Assembly (NCBI GenBank): GCA_016188575.1 | Contig: JACPHN010000042.1 | Location: forward strand, 1-22,274 | Direction of reading: 5' to 3' | Origin: Candidatus Schekmanbacteria bacterium | Lineage (GTDB): Bacteria > CSSED10-310 > JACPHN01 | DNA length: 22,274 nucleotides | In this document: piece after piece, positions 7,791-15,095 of the stretch | Layout: every line of letters starts with the position of its first letter | Position numbering within the stretch: position 1 is the stretch's first letter | The notes under the pieces: generated by a model | The model's input: the letters and a program-made list of their open reading frames with translations, nothing else | Told to the model about the DNA's origin: nothing | Databases searched by the model: none | Translations under genes and position numbers: made by a program

Positions 7791-10700
7791 TTACTCACCC
7801 ACGACAATCCAGCCGGCCCAGTTGACGGGCGCGGCGTACTGTCCGCTCGCCTCGTCCCGGAGGCGCCGCTGCGCCGCGACGAGCGCGGACGCGGCCGGCA
7901 TGCCTCGATCCCAAAAGCTCTCGTAGAAGCTCACCATCATGCGTCTGGTCGCCTCATCGGGAACTTTCCACAAGGAGATCACTATACTGCGCGCGCCGGC
8001 CGCTGCAAGCGCGGCGCGGAATCCGAGCACGCCCTGGCCGGTCGCCTGGGTTCCCCGGCCGGTTTCGCACGCCGAAAGCGTGATCAATCGGAGCCCGCTC
8101 AGGTCCAGGCCGACGATTTCCTCGGCCAGCAGGACGCCGTCGCTCCTCGCAAAGCTGTTGGCGGCGGCCAGAGCGAGCCCGGATTCGAGGAGCGGATTGC
8201 GATCGGCGGCACCGGGTGGGCGCGACTCGCCGGCCGCCATCAGCGCCAAGACGCCACGAGTCGACGCCGCGGCGGTCGTCGTCTCCAGCGAGAAGAACCC
8301 GTGCGTTGCCAGATGCGCGTATTGCGCGGCCTGCAGCTCCGCCACGACGGTGCGTTTGTCCGCTTCGGCGCCGGTAAGGAGGCGCGCGCTGATACCGCGC
8401 CGGGTCGCGATCTCGCCGACCGCGCGGGCTTCCTCGGCGGTTGCGGGCAATGGCGCAAAGGGTGCCTCGGAGCCTGCGGCTCCGACCGCGCCCGCGGCCT
8501 CGTCGGCCCGGCCCCCAAAGTCGATGCCACCGACCACCAGCGCCACAGCGCCCGCACCGGTTGGGCCGGTGGCCTCGCCGCCGCGCGCGCGGATCATGGC
8601 CAGCTCGCGCGCCGAATTGGTCTGCAGCGTCAATCTCGGCCCCGCCTGCCCGCCGCCGTCCGCCTCGAAGAGCTGCCACGGCAGCCGGGCAAGCTCCGCG
8701 TCGGGGCTGACCCAGACCCGGCGAATCCGCGCCGGGAAGAGCTTCACGATGGGCGCCCACAGTCGGCCTTCGAGGTCGCGCCACAGCGGCTCTGCGCCGG
8801 GCGCCGACGAGACCGCGGCCAACCACGCGCCGATGGCGGTCTCGATTTCCGCCGCCGGCCCCAGGCGCACGAAGCGCGGGGAGTCGCCGCGCATGACGAG
8901 AAAAGCGGCGTATTCGGCCTGGCTGCGCGCTCCGTCGACCCAGCGGTCGTGGCGATACAGGTCCACCAGCGCCTCATCCTCGCGCAGCGCGGACTGGAGG
9001 CCCGCGACGTCCCCCGCGCTGACCGCGTCCGCAACCACCCCGGCCGCCGGCGCCTTGCGCGCCACGGCGCGCTCCCGCGCTTCCTTCTCCTGCGTCAGCT
9101 TCTCATACTGGCGGCGCCACGCGTCCAGTGACAGCTCGCCAAGCCGCCGATAATGCGCGGACAGCGCTGCCCGCGCCGCCCGGAGCGCGTGCACGTCCGC
9201 CGCCGCGGCCGGGTCGGCGGCAAGCCTGCCAAGCGCAGTCTCCCGCCGCAGCGCTTCGATCAGCAACCCCTTCCAGGAAAAGAGCAAGCCGTATGTTGCC
9301 GCCGGATCTTCTGCCGCCCCCAACGCCGAAAGCAATAGCCCCACCTGACGGGGAACGGTCGCGTCGATAAACAGCCGCTGTTCGGCGAAGGACAGCAGCG
9401 GGACGATTTTCTCCAGATGGCCGGCCACGATTTCGGAGGCCTTCCGCAGGCGCGGTGCCGCCGTCCCGAGATCGCCGCCTCGCCATTCCGCCACGGCGAG
9501 ATCGTCGAGCAGGCGCGCGACGTCGGGGTGGGCGCTTCCCACCGCCTTTTCCAGGTAGCCGAGCGCGGTCAGGTAGCGGCCGCGGGCCTGCTCGAGCTTG
9601 CCAAGACCGACCTCGGCGGCCGCCAGGCCGGCTAGCAACCGCGCGACGTCGGGATGCTCCTTGCCGAGCCGTTTCTCCCACGAGGGCAGCGCCCGTTCGT
9701 ACAAAGCGCATGCCGCGGCGAGCTCGTTGGCGTCCGCAAGCAGCCTGGCGAGGTTTACCAGGTCGAGCCCCACGCGCGGGTGGTCCTTCCCGAAGGCCTC
9801 CTCATCGATGGCGAGCGCCTGCTCAAAAAGTGGGCGGGCCGTGGCCGTCTCCCCGCGCGCCTGGTAAACCCCGGCCAGATAGCTCATCGTCGTGGCCACC
9901 TTGGGGTGCGCCTCTCCGAGCCGGTGGCGGCGGATTTCCAGCGATTCCTTCAGCGCCGACTCCGCCTGCTGATAGTCGCCTCGCGCCTCCAGCATCGTGC
10001 CGAGCTCATCGAGCACGTCAGCGACGCCCAGGTGATCGGCTCCGTATGCGGCGCGGCGAATCTCCAGAGCGCGCTCGGCGAGCGGTTGCGCCGCCGCGTA
10101 ATTGCCCAGAGACTTCTCGAGCGCCGTCATCTTGACCAGTGTCTTCGCCACATCGGGATGAGCCTCTCCCAGCCGTTCGCGCTGGATCTCCAGAGCGCGC
10201 TCGTGGAGCTTCCTGGCCGCATCCGGATCGCCCTGCGCCTTGAGCACGAGTGCGAGATTGTTGAGGCTCTCGGCCACCTTCGGGTGGCGTGGAGCAAGGG
10301 TTCGCTCGCGCATGTCGGCGGCCCGCTGGTAGAGCTCACGCGCCGCCGCAAGGTTCCCCTGCGCCCAGCGCAATCCCGCCATGGCGTTGAGCGAGGCCGC
10401 CAGGTCTGCATGCTCGGGCCCGAGCAGTTCGGTGCGGATCGCCAGCGCCCGCTCGAACAGCGGTTCCGCCTCGGCGTATCGGCCGAGCGCCCAGAGCGTG
10501 GCGGCGAGCCCGGCGGCAGCGGCGGCCGTGCGGGCATCCCGCTCCCCGCGTCCGCCGCTCGCCAGGATCGCCTGAGCCTGCTGAAATCTCTGGCGCGCCG
10601 CCTCGAAGTGCTCTTCCGCGCGCTCGAGCTCCCCGAGCTCCAAGAGCACCGCGGCCGCCTCGGGAGAATCCGCACCCGCTTCGGCCGGCGCGGCAGCCAG

Positions 10701-10994
10701 CGCCGCCTCCAGCAGGCGCCGCGCCTCGGCAAACGCGCCCAGCTCGCGCTCCACCGCCCCGAGCTCGCGCTGCACGGCCACGGTGTCCTTGTGCTTCGGG
10801 CCGAGCTCGCGGGTGCGCGCAGCGAAAACCCGGCCGAGCTCCTCGCGCGCCTCCCGATACCGGCCCTGCTTCAGCAGCTCGGCCGCAGCCTGGGCAGACG
10901 TGCTCACATCCGCACACCCCCGCCCCACCAACAGAAACGCCCAGCAGACAGCCGCAGCACCCACAACAGCGATGACCCGCAGCCGCACGCCCAT
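7791..10994 (-). CDS. Secreted CHAT-domain protease-like protein with TPR array
   Basis: This encodes 1067 residues from ATG at 10994, one base after the FN3 gene's stop. The ATG at 11063 would place 23 residues before a clear signal sequence. Residues 1-30 (MGVRLRVIAVVGAAAVCWAF) look like a signal peptide; GRGC is a poor lipobox. From about 35 to 520 there are roughly eleven TPR units of the 42-residue kinesin-light-chain type (LLGPEH..LA.SLN.LA...). The C-terminal third is a CHAT domain, a caspase-like clan-CD cysteine peptidase fold: catalytic His898 in AHLATHGFFS and Cys976 in LITLSACETGRG, both present. In characterised systems TPRs sense a partner and the CHAT domain cleaves a target. 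Gene order places it with peptide export, so its substrate may be the peptide, the precursor leader, or an envelope protein; none is proven. Confidence 0.92.
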   Translation of the reverse strand: MGVRLRVIAVVGAAAVCWAFLLVGRGCADVSTSAQAAAELLKQGRYREAREELGRVFAARTRELGPKHKDTVAVQRELGAVERELGAFAEARRLLEAALAAAPAEAGADSPEAAAVLLELGELERAEEHFEAARQRFQQAQAILASGGRGERDARTAAAAAGLAATLWALGRYAEAEPLFERALAIRTELLGPEHADLAASLNAMAGLRWAQGNLAAARELYQRAADMRERTLAPRHPKVAESLNNLALVLKAQGDPDAARKLHERALEIQRERLGEAHPDVAKTLVKMTALEKSLGNYAAAQPLAERALEIRRAAYGADHLGVADVLDELGTMLEARGDYQQAESALKESLEIRRHRLGEAHPKVATTMSYLAGVYQARGETATARPLFEQALAIDEEAFGKDHPRVGLDLVNLARLLADANELAAACALYERALPSWEKRLGKEHPDVARLLAGLAAAEVGLGKLEQARGRYLTALGYLEKAVGSAHPDVARLLDDLAVAEWRGGDLGTAAPRLRKASEIVAGHLEKIVPLLSFAEQRLFIDATVPRQVGLLLSALGAAEDPAATYGLLFSWKGLLIEALRRETALGRLAADPAAAADVHALRAARAALSAHYRRLGELSLDAWRRQYEKLTQEKEARERAVARKAPAAGVVADAVSAGDVAGLQSALREDEALVDLYRHDRWVDGARSQAEYAAFLVMRGDSPRFVRLGPAAEIETAIGAWLAAVSSAPGAEPLWRDLEGRLWAPIVKLFPARIRRVWVSPDAELARLPWQLFEADGGGQAGPRLTLQTNSARELAMIRARGGEATGPTGAGAVALVVGGIDFGGRADEAAGAVGAAGSEAPFAPLPATAEEARAVGEIATRRGISARLLTGAEADKRTVVAELQAAQYAHLATHGFFSLETTTAAASTRGVLALMAAGESRPPGAADRNPLLESGLALAAANSFARSDGVLLAEEIVGLDLSGLRLITLSACETGRGTQATGQGVLGFRAALAAAGARSIVISLWKVPDEATRRMMVSFYESFWDRGMPAASALVAAQRRLRDEASGQYAAPVNWAGWIVVGE

Positions 10995-10995
10995 G

Positions 10996-13797
10996 CTACC
11001 CGCGGCGCTCTTGCTGTCGCTGCCGGCCGGCGCGGCGCAGGGCCACCCGGGCGCAAGCGGCAAGCGTGATCCCTGCCGCCAGCGCCATCGGCGCGGTGCC
11101 GCCGAGCGGGACCGGGACCTTGATCACCCCCATGTCCGTGTCCGCACCGCGATTACCCAAGAAGTCGCTGAGCTGCAACGTCAGCGCGTAGGACGTGCCG
11201 GGTCGCAACCCCACGAGCCACAGCTCGTGTGACATCTCGTCGCGCGGCGACGCGACGACACGAACCTGTCCCGGCAATGGCGTCGTTTCGCCGTCGCTTC
11301 CCACTTGCACCGCCAGGTAGCGAATCACCGAGCGCGCCGGCTCATCGGTCGTCCAGCGGACCCGCGCGACACCGCGCCGGTCGTCCGTCTCGATCGAAAA
11401 GGCGGAAGTGACCTTCGGCGAGATTGCATCGGGGTTCAGCGGCATATCCGCGCTGGCCGCGCCGCTCTCGGGAGAAACTGACGTCAGGCCAGCGAGATCC
11501 ACCGCCACCACGCGGTAGTACACCATCTGATCCGCGTCGAGCCCCGCGATGTAGACGCGGTGCGAGCGTCCGATCCCGGAGGAGGTGGCGCTGTCGTCCA
11601 GCGCTTCCGAACCCCCGAATTCGACCATACCGGTGGTCGGTTCGTCCGTCTCCCAGCTCACCAGCAGCAACGTCGGCGACAGCGCCCGCGCGACGACGTT
11701 GCCGATCACCGGGGGGGTCGTGTCCGGGCTCGGCGAGGTGGCGAAATCGGCGCCATCGTCCGCGCCCGCCGCAGTCACCGTGCCGTCCGTGTCGACCGCG
11801 TTGACTTCGAACGCGAATTCGGTCGCGGCGGGGAGGTTCGGCCAGACCGGTTCCTGCTTCATGTCCGGTTCGCCGCGCCCCACCGAGTAGTCGTAATTGT
11901 GGGTCCTTGGCCCGCCTTGCGGGTAGCGCGTCACGTGAAGAAGCGACCGCATCGGGCGGCACAGCTCCCACTCGAAAAACGCCCAGGAGTCGGAAACGAA
12001 CGAGACCGTTCCCGGGTTGACAAAGCACTGCTCCGGGAGCTCCTCGCTGGCCCAGGTCGAAAGCGACGCCGCGGCTTCGTTCTGGCGTCCGTACAGATCG
12101 GTGCCGGAGACGATGTAGGTGTAGTCGGACCCCGGTGTCAGCTCCGTAAGCACGACGCGATGACGGCGCCGCCAGCCGGGCAGGAAGCGCGTTTTCGTCG
12201 CGGTCCGGCGATCGGCGGCGGGAGGCGACGAGCGGCGCGCCGTCTCATCATCATAAGCGATCGCGCTGGTGGTGGGCCTGGAGGTCATCCATTCGACAAC
12301 GGCCGTGGTCGCGGTGACCCGCCGGGCGTCGGCCACCGGCCCTTCGACGAACTGAAAGGCCCCGACAGGTGGCAGCCGGCGGGTGCGACACGTTGTGGAA
12401 CGGTGCGCGCCGAGCTTTCCCCACCGGTCACGCGGCTCCACGTCGAACGTATACCGCGTGTTGGAGCCCAGCTCCGGGATCAGCAGCTCGTGTTTGCGCG
12501 CCAGCTCCAAGGAGACGATTCGGCCGGCAAGCGGCGAGCCTTCCGGCCCGTAGCGCACGGCCACCGACGCCGGCTGATCGAGCTCAACTTCGAGCAACGC
12601 GGAGGTGAGCGTCGTCGAGAACGAGTCGCAGCTCAGGTGCAACACCCACGGAATCCCTGAAGCGGTGATCGTACGAGCCGCGCTCGGCGGCTGTGGCGGG
12701 GACGTCGCCGGCCGGCGATCGTGAAACAGCACGGGCGGGGTAGAGAACGTGAAATCCGCGGAGGAGAGCGCGGCACTGGAGGGAGTCACGCCGCTCACGC
12801 GGACGTGGTATGTCGTCTCGGGATCCAGGCCGGTCAGCTCGATTCGCGGCTGGAGCGTCGCGGTAAGTCCAGTGAGCGACTCGCCGTAGGCTTGCGTTGT
12901 GCCGAGCTCGACGGTGGGAGTAATGAGCGTGCTCACCGGCCAGGTCAGGGTGGCGGCGAGCTCGCTGAGGCCGACTGCGATCGGCGCCTCTTCGAGGATG
13001 GGCGCCACCGCTTCGAGAGGATCGGGAGGACTGGCGGTGATCTTTGCCGCGCACGCCTCCTGGTCCCAGATATCCGTTACGCACACCTCGACGTCGATGC
13101 TGTCGGCCGGTGCCAGGCCGGCGATGACGGCAGACGCGCTTGTGGCGTATCCATCGGGGTCAAGGTGCTGATCGAGGATAACGCCAGTTCCATAATTGAT
13201 GACGGCCGTGGCCGGAGTGGCGGTGGACCACTGGATCAGTGCGGTCCACGTGGAGCAGCCGGGCTCACAGGCCGTGGCCCCGACCAGCGGTCCCCAGACG
13301 AACAGAGGGCTTGCGGCGTGCGCATCGGTGTCGCCTGCTTCCGTGCGCGCAAAGCTCCCCACCGATGCGCCGATGCTCGGATCGATTTCCGCCAGGTCGA
13401 TGACAAACGCGGAATAGGCGTAAGCAGTCCCGGCCAGCGCAGTGGCGTCCGTCAGCGCAAAACCGGCCGTTTGCCCGATGGCGTCACCCGCGAGCGGCGA
13501 CATGGGATACCCGTCCGCGAAGACATTCCGCCGCACCGTGAAGGCCGTTACCTTGCCCTCAGTAGACGTTGCCGGCGGCGACCACGTCAAGACCACGCCG
13601 GAGGCGGTCACGGTGGCCTGAAACTGCGTCACATCGGGCAGGAGATCGGCCGGCTGTGCGGCCGATGACGCCAGGATCACGAGCCATGCGGTGGTCAGGA
13701 GAGCTGTGAGCCGGGGATGCGCGCGGGACGTCGCACCAACAGATGGGCGCGTCTGTGTTGCCAGGCGGACGACCTGTGATCGCCGGCAGTGGCTCAT
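10996..13797 (-). CDS. Exported multi-FN3-repeat surface protein with C-terminal membrane anchor
   Basis: This encodes 933 residues from ATG at 13797 (MSHCRRSQVV), with AAGG eight bases upstream. Upstream in-frame ATGs would extend the protein with atypical sequence into the promoter region. A hydrophobic segment at about 30-48 (LTALLTTAWLVILASSAAQ) is a signal peptide with a long basic n-region. The rest reads as about eight fibronectin-III-like beta-sandwich units, recognisable by repeated W/L-T-W...T, Y.V/R.Y and L.P.T.Y...V patterns, for example LSPTLLLVSWETDEPTTGMV and LRPGTSYALTLQLSDFLG. It ends with a Gly-rich turn, a roughly 18-residue hydrophobic helix and an Arg-rich tail, an arrangement like C-terminal sorting or anchor signals. 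It is the first gene of the minus operon and one base from the CHAT gene, so the two are probably translationally coupled and act together outside the cytoplasm. A role as a surface scaffold or adhesin is inference. Confidence 0.85.
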   Translation of the reverse strand: MSHCRRSQVVRLATQTRPSVGATSRAHPRLTALLTTAWLVILASSAAQPADLLPDVTQFQATVTASGVVLTWSPPATSTEGKVTAFTVRRNVFADGYPMSPLAGDAIGQTAGFALTDATALAGTAYAYSAFVIDLAEIDPSIGASVGSFARTEAGDTDAHAASPLFVWGPLVGATACEPGCSTWTALIQWSTATPATAVINYGTGVILDQHLDPDGYATSASAVIAGLAPADSIDVEVCVTDIWDQEACAAKITASPPDPLEAVAPILEEAPIAVGLSELAATLTWPVSTLITPTVELGTTQAYGESLTGLTATLQPRIELTGLDPETTYHVRVSGVTPSSAALSSADFTFSTPPVLFHDRRPATSPPQPPSAARTITASGIPWVLHLSCDSFSTTLTSALLEVELDQPASVAVRYGPEGSPLAGRIVSLELARKHELLIPELGSNTRYTFDVEPRDRWGKLGAHRSTTCRTRRLPPVGAFQFVEGPVADARRVTATTAVVEWMTSRPTTSAIAYDDETARRSSPPAADRRTATKTRFLPGWRRRHRVVLTELTPGSDYTYIVSGTDLYGRQNEAAASLSTWASEELPEQCFVNPGTVSFVSDSWAFFEWELCRPMRSLLHVTRYPQGGPRTHNYDYSVGRGEPDMKQEPVWPNLPAATEFAFEVNAVDTDGTVTAAGADDGADFATSPSPDTTPPVIGNVVARALSPTLLLVSWETDEPTTGMVEFGGSEALDDSATSSGIGRSHRVYIAGLDADQMVYYRVVAVDLAGLTSVSPESGAASADMPLNPDAISPKVTSAFSIETDDRRGVARVRWTTDEPARSVIRYLAVQVGSDGETTPLPGQVRVVASPRDEMSHELWLVGLRPGTSYALTLQLSDFLGNRGADTDMGVIKVPVPLGGTAPMALAAGITLAACARVALRRAGRQRQQERRG

Positions 13798-13845
13798 CAC
13801 GAAGACCTTGTTCCTGTGGAGGGGGCGGACGCAACGATGTACCCA

Positions 13846-13874
13846 CGTTATCATGGTGGATCGAAAATCCTCAA
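13846..13874 (-). promoter_or_regulatory. Candidate promoter of the FN3-CHAT-exporter operon
   Basis: On the minus strand TTGAGG (13874-13869) is followed after 17 bases by ATAACG (13851-13846), giving a start near 13839 and a leader of about 42 bases before the ATG at 13797. The -10 box is a modest match. It lies in the 199-bp space shared with the oppositely oriented precursor gene, so a common regulator could act on both arms. Confidence 0.35.
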
Positions 13875-13949
13875 CGGGGTGTGCCACAATTGCCTGCACG
13901 ATCTGCGCCAGTGATGCGGGGCGGCTCGGCACTCATGTTGCATGCCCGA

Positions 13950-13955
13950 TACAAT
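13950..13955 (+). promoter_or_regulatory. Candidate -10 box for the precursor operon
   Basis: TACAAT at 13950-13955 is the best -10 match in the divergent region and would give a start near 13962, 35 bases before the precursor ATG. No TTGACA-like box lies at the right distance, so the promoter may need an activator or another sigma factor. Confidence 0.3.
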
Positions 13956-13996
13956 GGGTCGGGACTGCCGCAACCTCCTCAGGGTGGAACAAGGGA

Positions 13997-14308
13997 ATGA
14001 ACCGCAAAGAGTTCGAGAGCCGCATCATCGGTCGCGCTCTCCGCGACGCCGCATTCCGCAAGAGGCTGATCGAGCGGACGCGCGAGGTGATGGCCGAAGA
14101 GCTGAGCGCGCTCGGTGAGGACGCGACGCTCCCGAGCGATCTTCGCGTCACCGTGCTTCAGGAAACGGCATCCCGCAAGTACATTGTGCTGCCGCGCACC
14201 ATGGACACCCTGGAGGACGGCACGCTCACCATGGAGGAGCTCGGCGACATCGCCGGCGGCACGGCGTTTTCCGTCTTCGTGCTCGTATATACGGCGGCCT
14301 TCTCATGA
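13997..14308 (+). CDS. NHLP-family leader peptide precursor with Gly-Gly cleavage site
   Basis: This encodes 103 residues from ATG at 13997, preceded by purine-rich AGGGTGG and AAGGG. Residues 1-88 look like a nitrile-hydratase-alpha-related leader: a charged helical N-terminus (FRKRLIERTREVMAEEL), then a Pro-containing segment and KYIVLPR, then an acidic helix LTMEELGDIAGG ending in Gly87-Gly88. KYIVLP followed by an acidic helix and GG is the typical NHLP layout. Cleavage after Gly88 by the C39 exporter at 4282-6480 would release the 15-residue core TAFSVFVLVYTAAFS. The core has no Cys, charge or Pro, one Tyr, two Thr and two Ser, and is mostly hydrophobic, so it is a poor substrate for thioether or thiazole chemistry. 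No modifying enzyme is encoded nearby. It may act unmodified, for instance on membranes, or be modified by an enzyme elsewhere. Confidence 0.85.
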   Translation: MNRKEFESRIIGRALRDAAFRKRLIERTREVMAEELSALGEDATLPSDLRVTVLQETASRKYIVLPRTMDTLEDGTLTMEELGDIAGGTAFSVFVLVYTAAFS

Positions 14309-14318
14309 GCTTCGACGC

Positions 14319-14347
14319 TCGGGGGTGAACCGCCGTGCGGACCCCGA
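14319..14347 (+). other. Hairpin between the precursor and downstream genes
   Basis: TCGGGGGT (14319-14326) pairs with ACCCCGA (14341-14347) with one bulged G, and inside it CCGC (14330-14333) pairs with GCGG (14337-14340) around a CGT loop. It starts 11 bases after the precursor stop and has no T-tract. In peptide operons such hairpins often protect or partly terminate the short precursor transcript so that it outnumbers downstream messages; that role here is inference. Confidence 0.5.
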
Positions 14348-14396
14348 TGGCAGAGAGATGCCTGGTTCCTGACAATACCCTACAGGAGAGATGATC

Positions 14397-15095
14397 GTGC
14401 GCAAGAAAATTCTGGCTCTGGTTCCCATTTTTGCGTTGACGCTCGCGGCTGCCGCAGTCGCCGAGGACCGCGCCCCCGCGGGCGATAGCGCGGCCGCCGC
14501 GGCGGAGCAACCGAGCGGCATCGGCAATTATGTGCTGGCGACGGAGCTGCGGCGGTATGCGCAGCAAAACGAATCGGCGCTTGCATACGTGCTGGCTGCC
14601 GAGCTGGTGTCGGGTGTGACGGTGAACCCGGCAGCTACGGCCGCGGACGCCGCCGCCGGCGCCACCACGCCGCCGCTCTCGCCAACCTCATTGCTGGTGG
14701 AGGCGAGACGCCTCGCAGCCGGTGACGCGGACCTGCTCGCCTTGATTGCGCGGGCCGAGCATGCCGGCAAGTCGCGCGGCCGATCGGGGCAGAGCTACAT
14801 CGCATCGACAGCCGTGAAGTATGACACGCGCAGCGCGGCCGCCGGAGAGACCGGCACGTTCTCGCTCAGTTTTTCTCCTGGTCAGCGCGCCGAGATCGCC
14901 GTGGCCGGCGACGGATCGAGCAATCTCGACCTGTACGTCTTTGCTCCAGACGGAACCCTCGCGGCGTCGGATCTCGACTCGACGGACAACTGCATCGCGC
15001 GCTGGTACCCGAGAGCTGGTGGGGCCCACCGCGTGGAGGTGCGCAACGTCGGGCCGAAAGCAAGCTCATACTACTTCTATTCCAGCGGGAAATGA
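14397..15095 (+). CDS. Small secreted protein with PPC-like C-terminal domain
   Basis: This encodes 232 residues from GTG at 14397. AGGAG at 14384-14388 is 8 bases before the GTG but only 2 before the ATG at 14391, so GTG is preferred. Residues 1-22 form a signal peptide with an AVA-ED cleavage site. A low-complexity Ala-rich region follows, then an alpha-helical part (LATELRRYAQQNESALAYVL; SLLVEARRLAAGDADLLALIARAEHA). About residues 140-232 form a beta-sandwich like the bacterial pre-peptidase C-terminal (PPC) domain: FSLSFSPGQRAEIAVAGDG, SNLDLYVFAPDGTLAASDLDS, GGAHRVEVRNVG. PPC domains normally sit at the end of secreted peptidases; here the domain stands alone, and the next gene is a secreted peptidase whose start overlaps its stop (ATGA). 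It may be a partner, inhibitor or targeting subunit of that caspase. Confidence 0.8.
   Translation: MRKKILALVPIFALTLAAAAVAEDRAPAGDSAAAAAEQPSGIGNYVLATELRRYAQQNESALAYVLAAELVSGVTVNPAATAADAAAGATTPPLSPTSLLVEARRLAAGDADLLALIARAEHAGKSRGRSGQSYIASTAVKYDTRSAAAGETGTFSLSFSPGQRAEIAVAGDGSSNLDLYVFAPDGTLAASDLDSTDNCIARWYPRAGGAHRVEVRNVGPKASSYYFYSSGK

Noticed and set aside
7022-11069. Long + strand frames opposite HlyD and CHAT (7022-7825, 7939-9153, 9654-11069)
   Set aside because: These are antisense shadows of the HlyD coiled coil and the TPR repeats; the apparent repetition only mirrors the TPR units.
12721-13668. Plus-strand frame of 315 codons opposite the FN3 gene
   Set aside because: Composition is Arg/Gly rich without motifs, and the opposite frame has clear FN3 pattern, signal peptide and start site.
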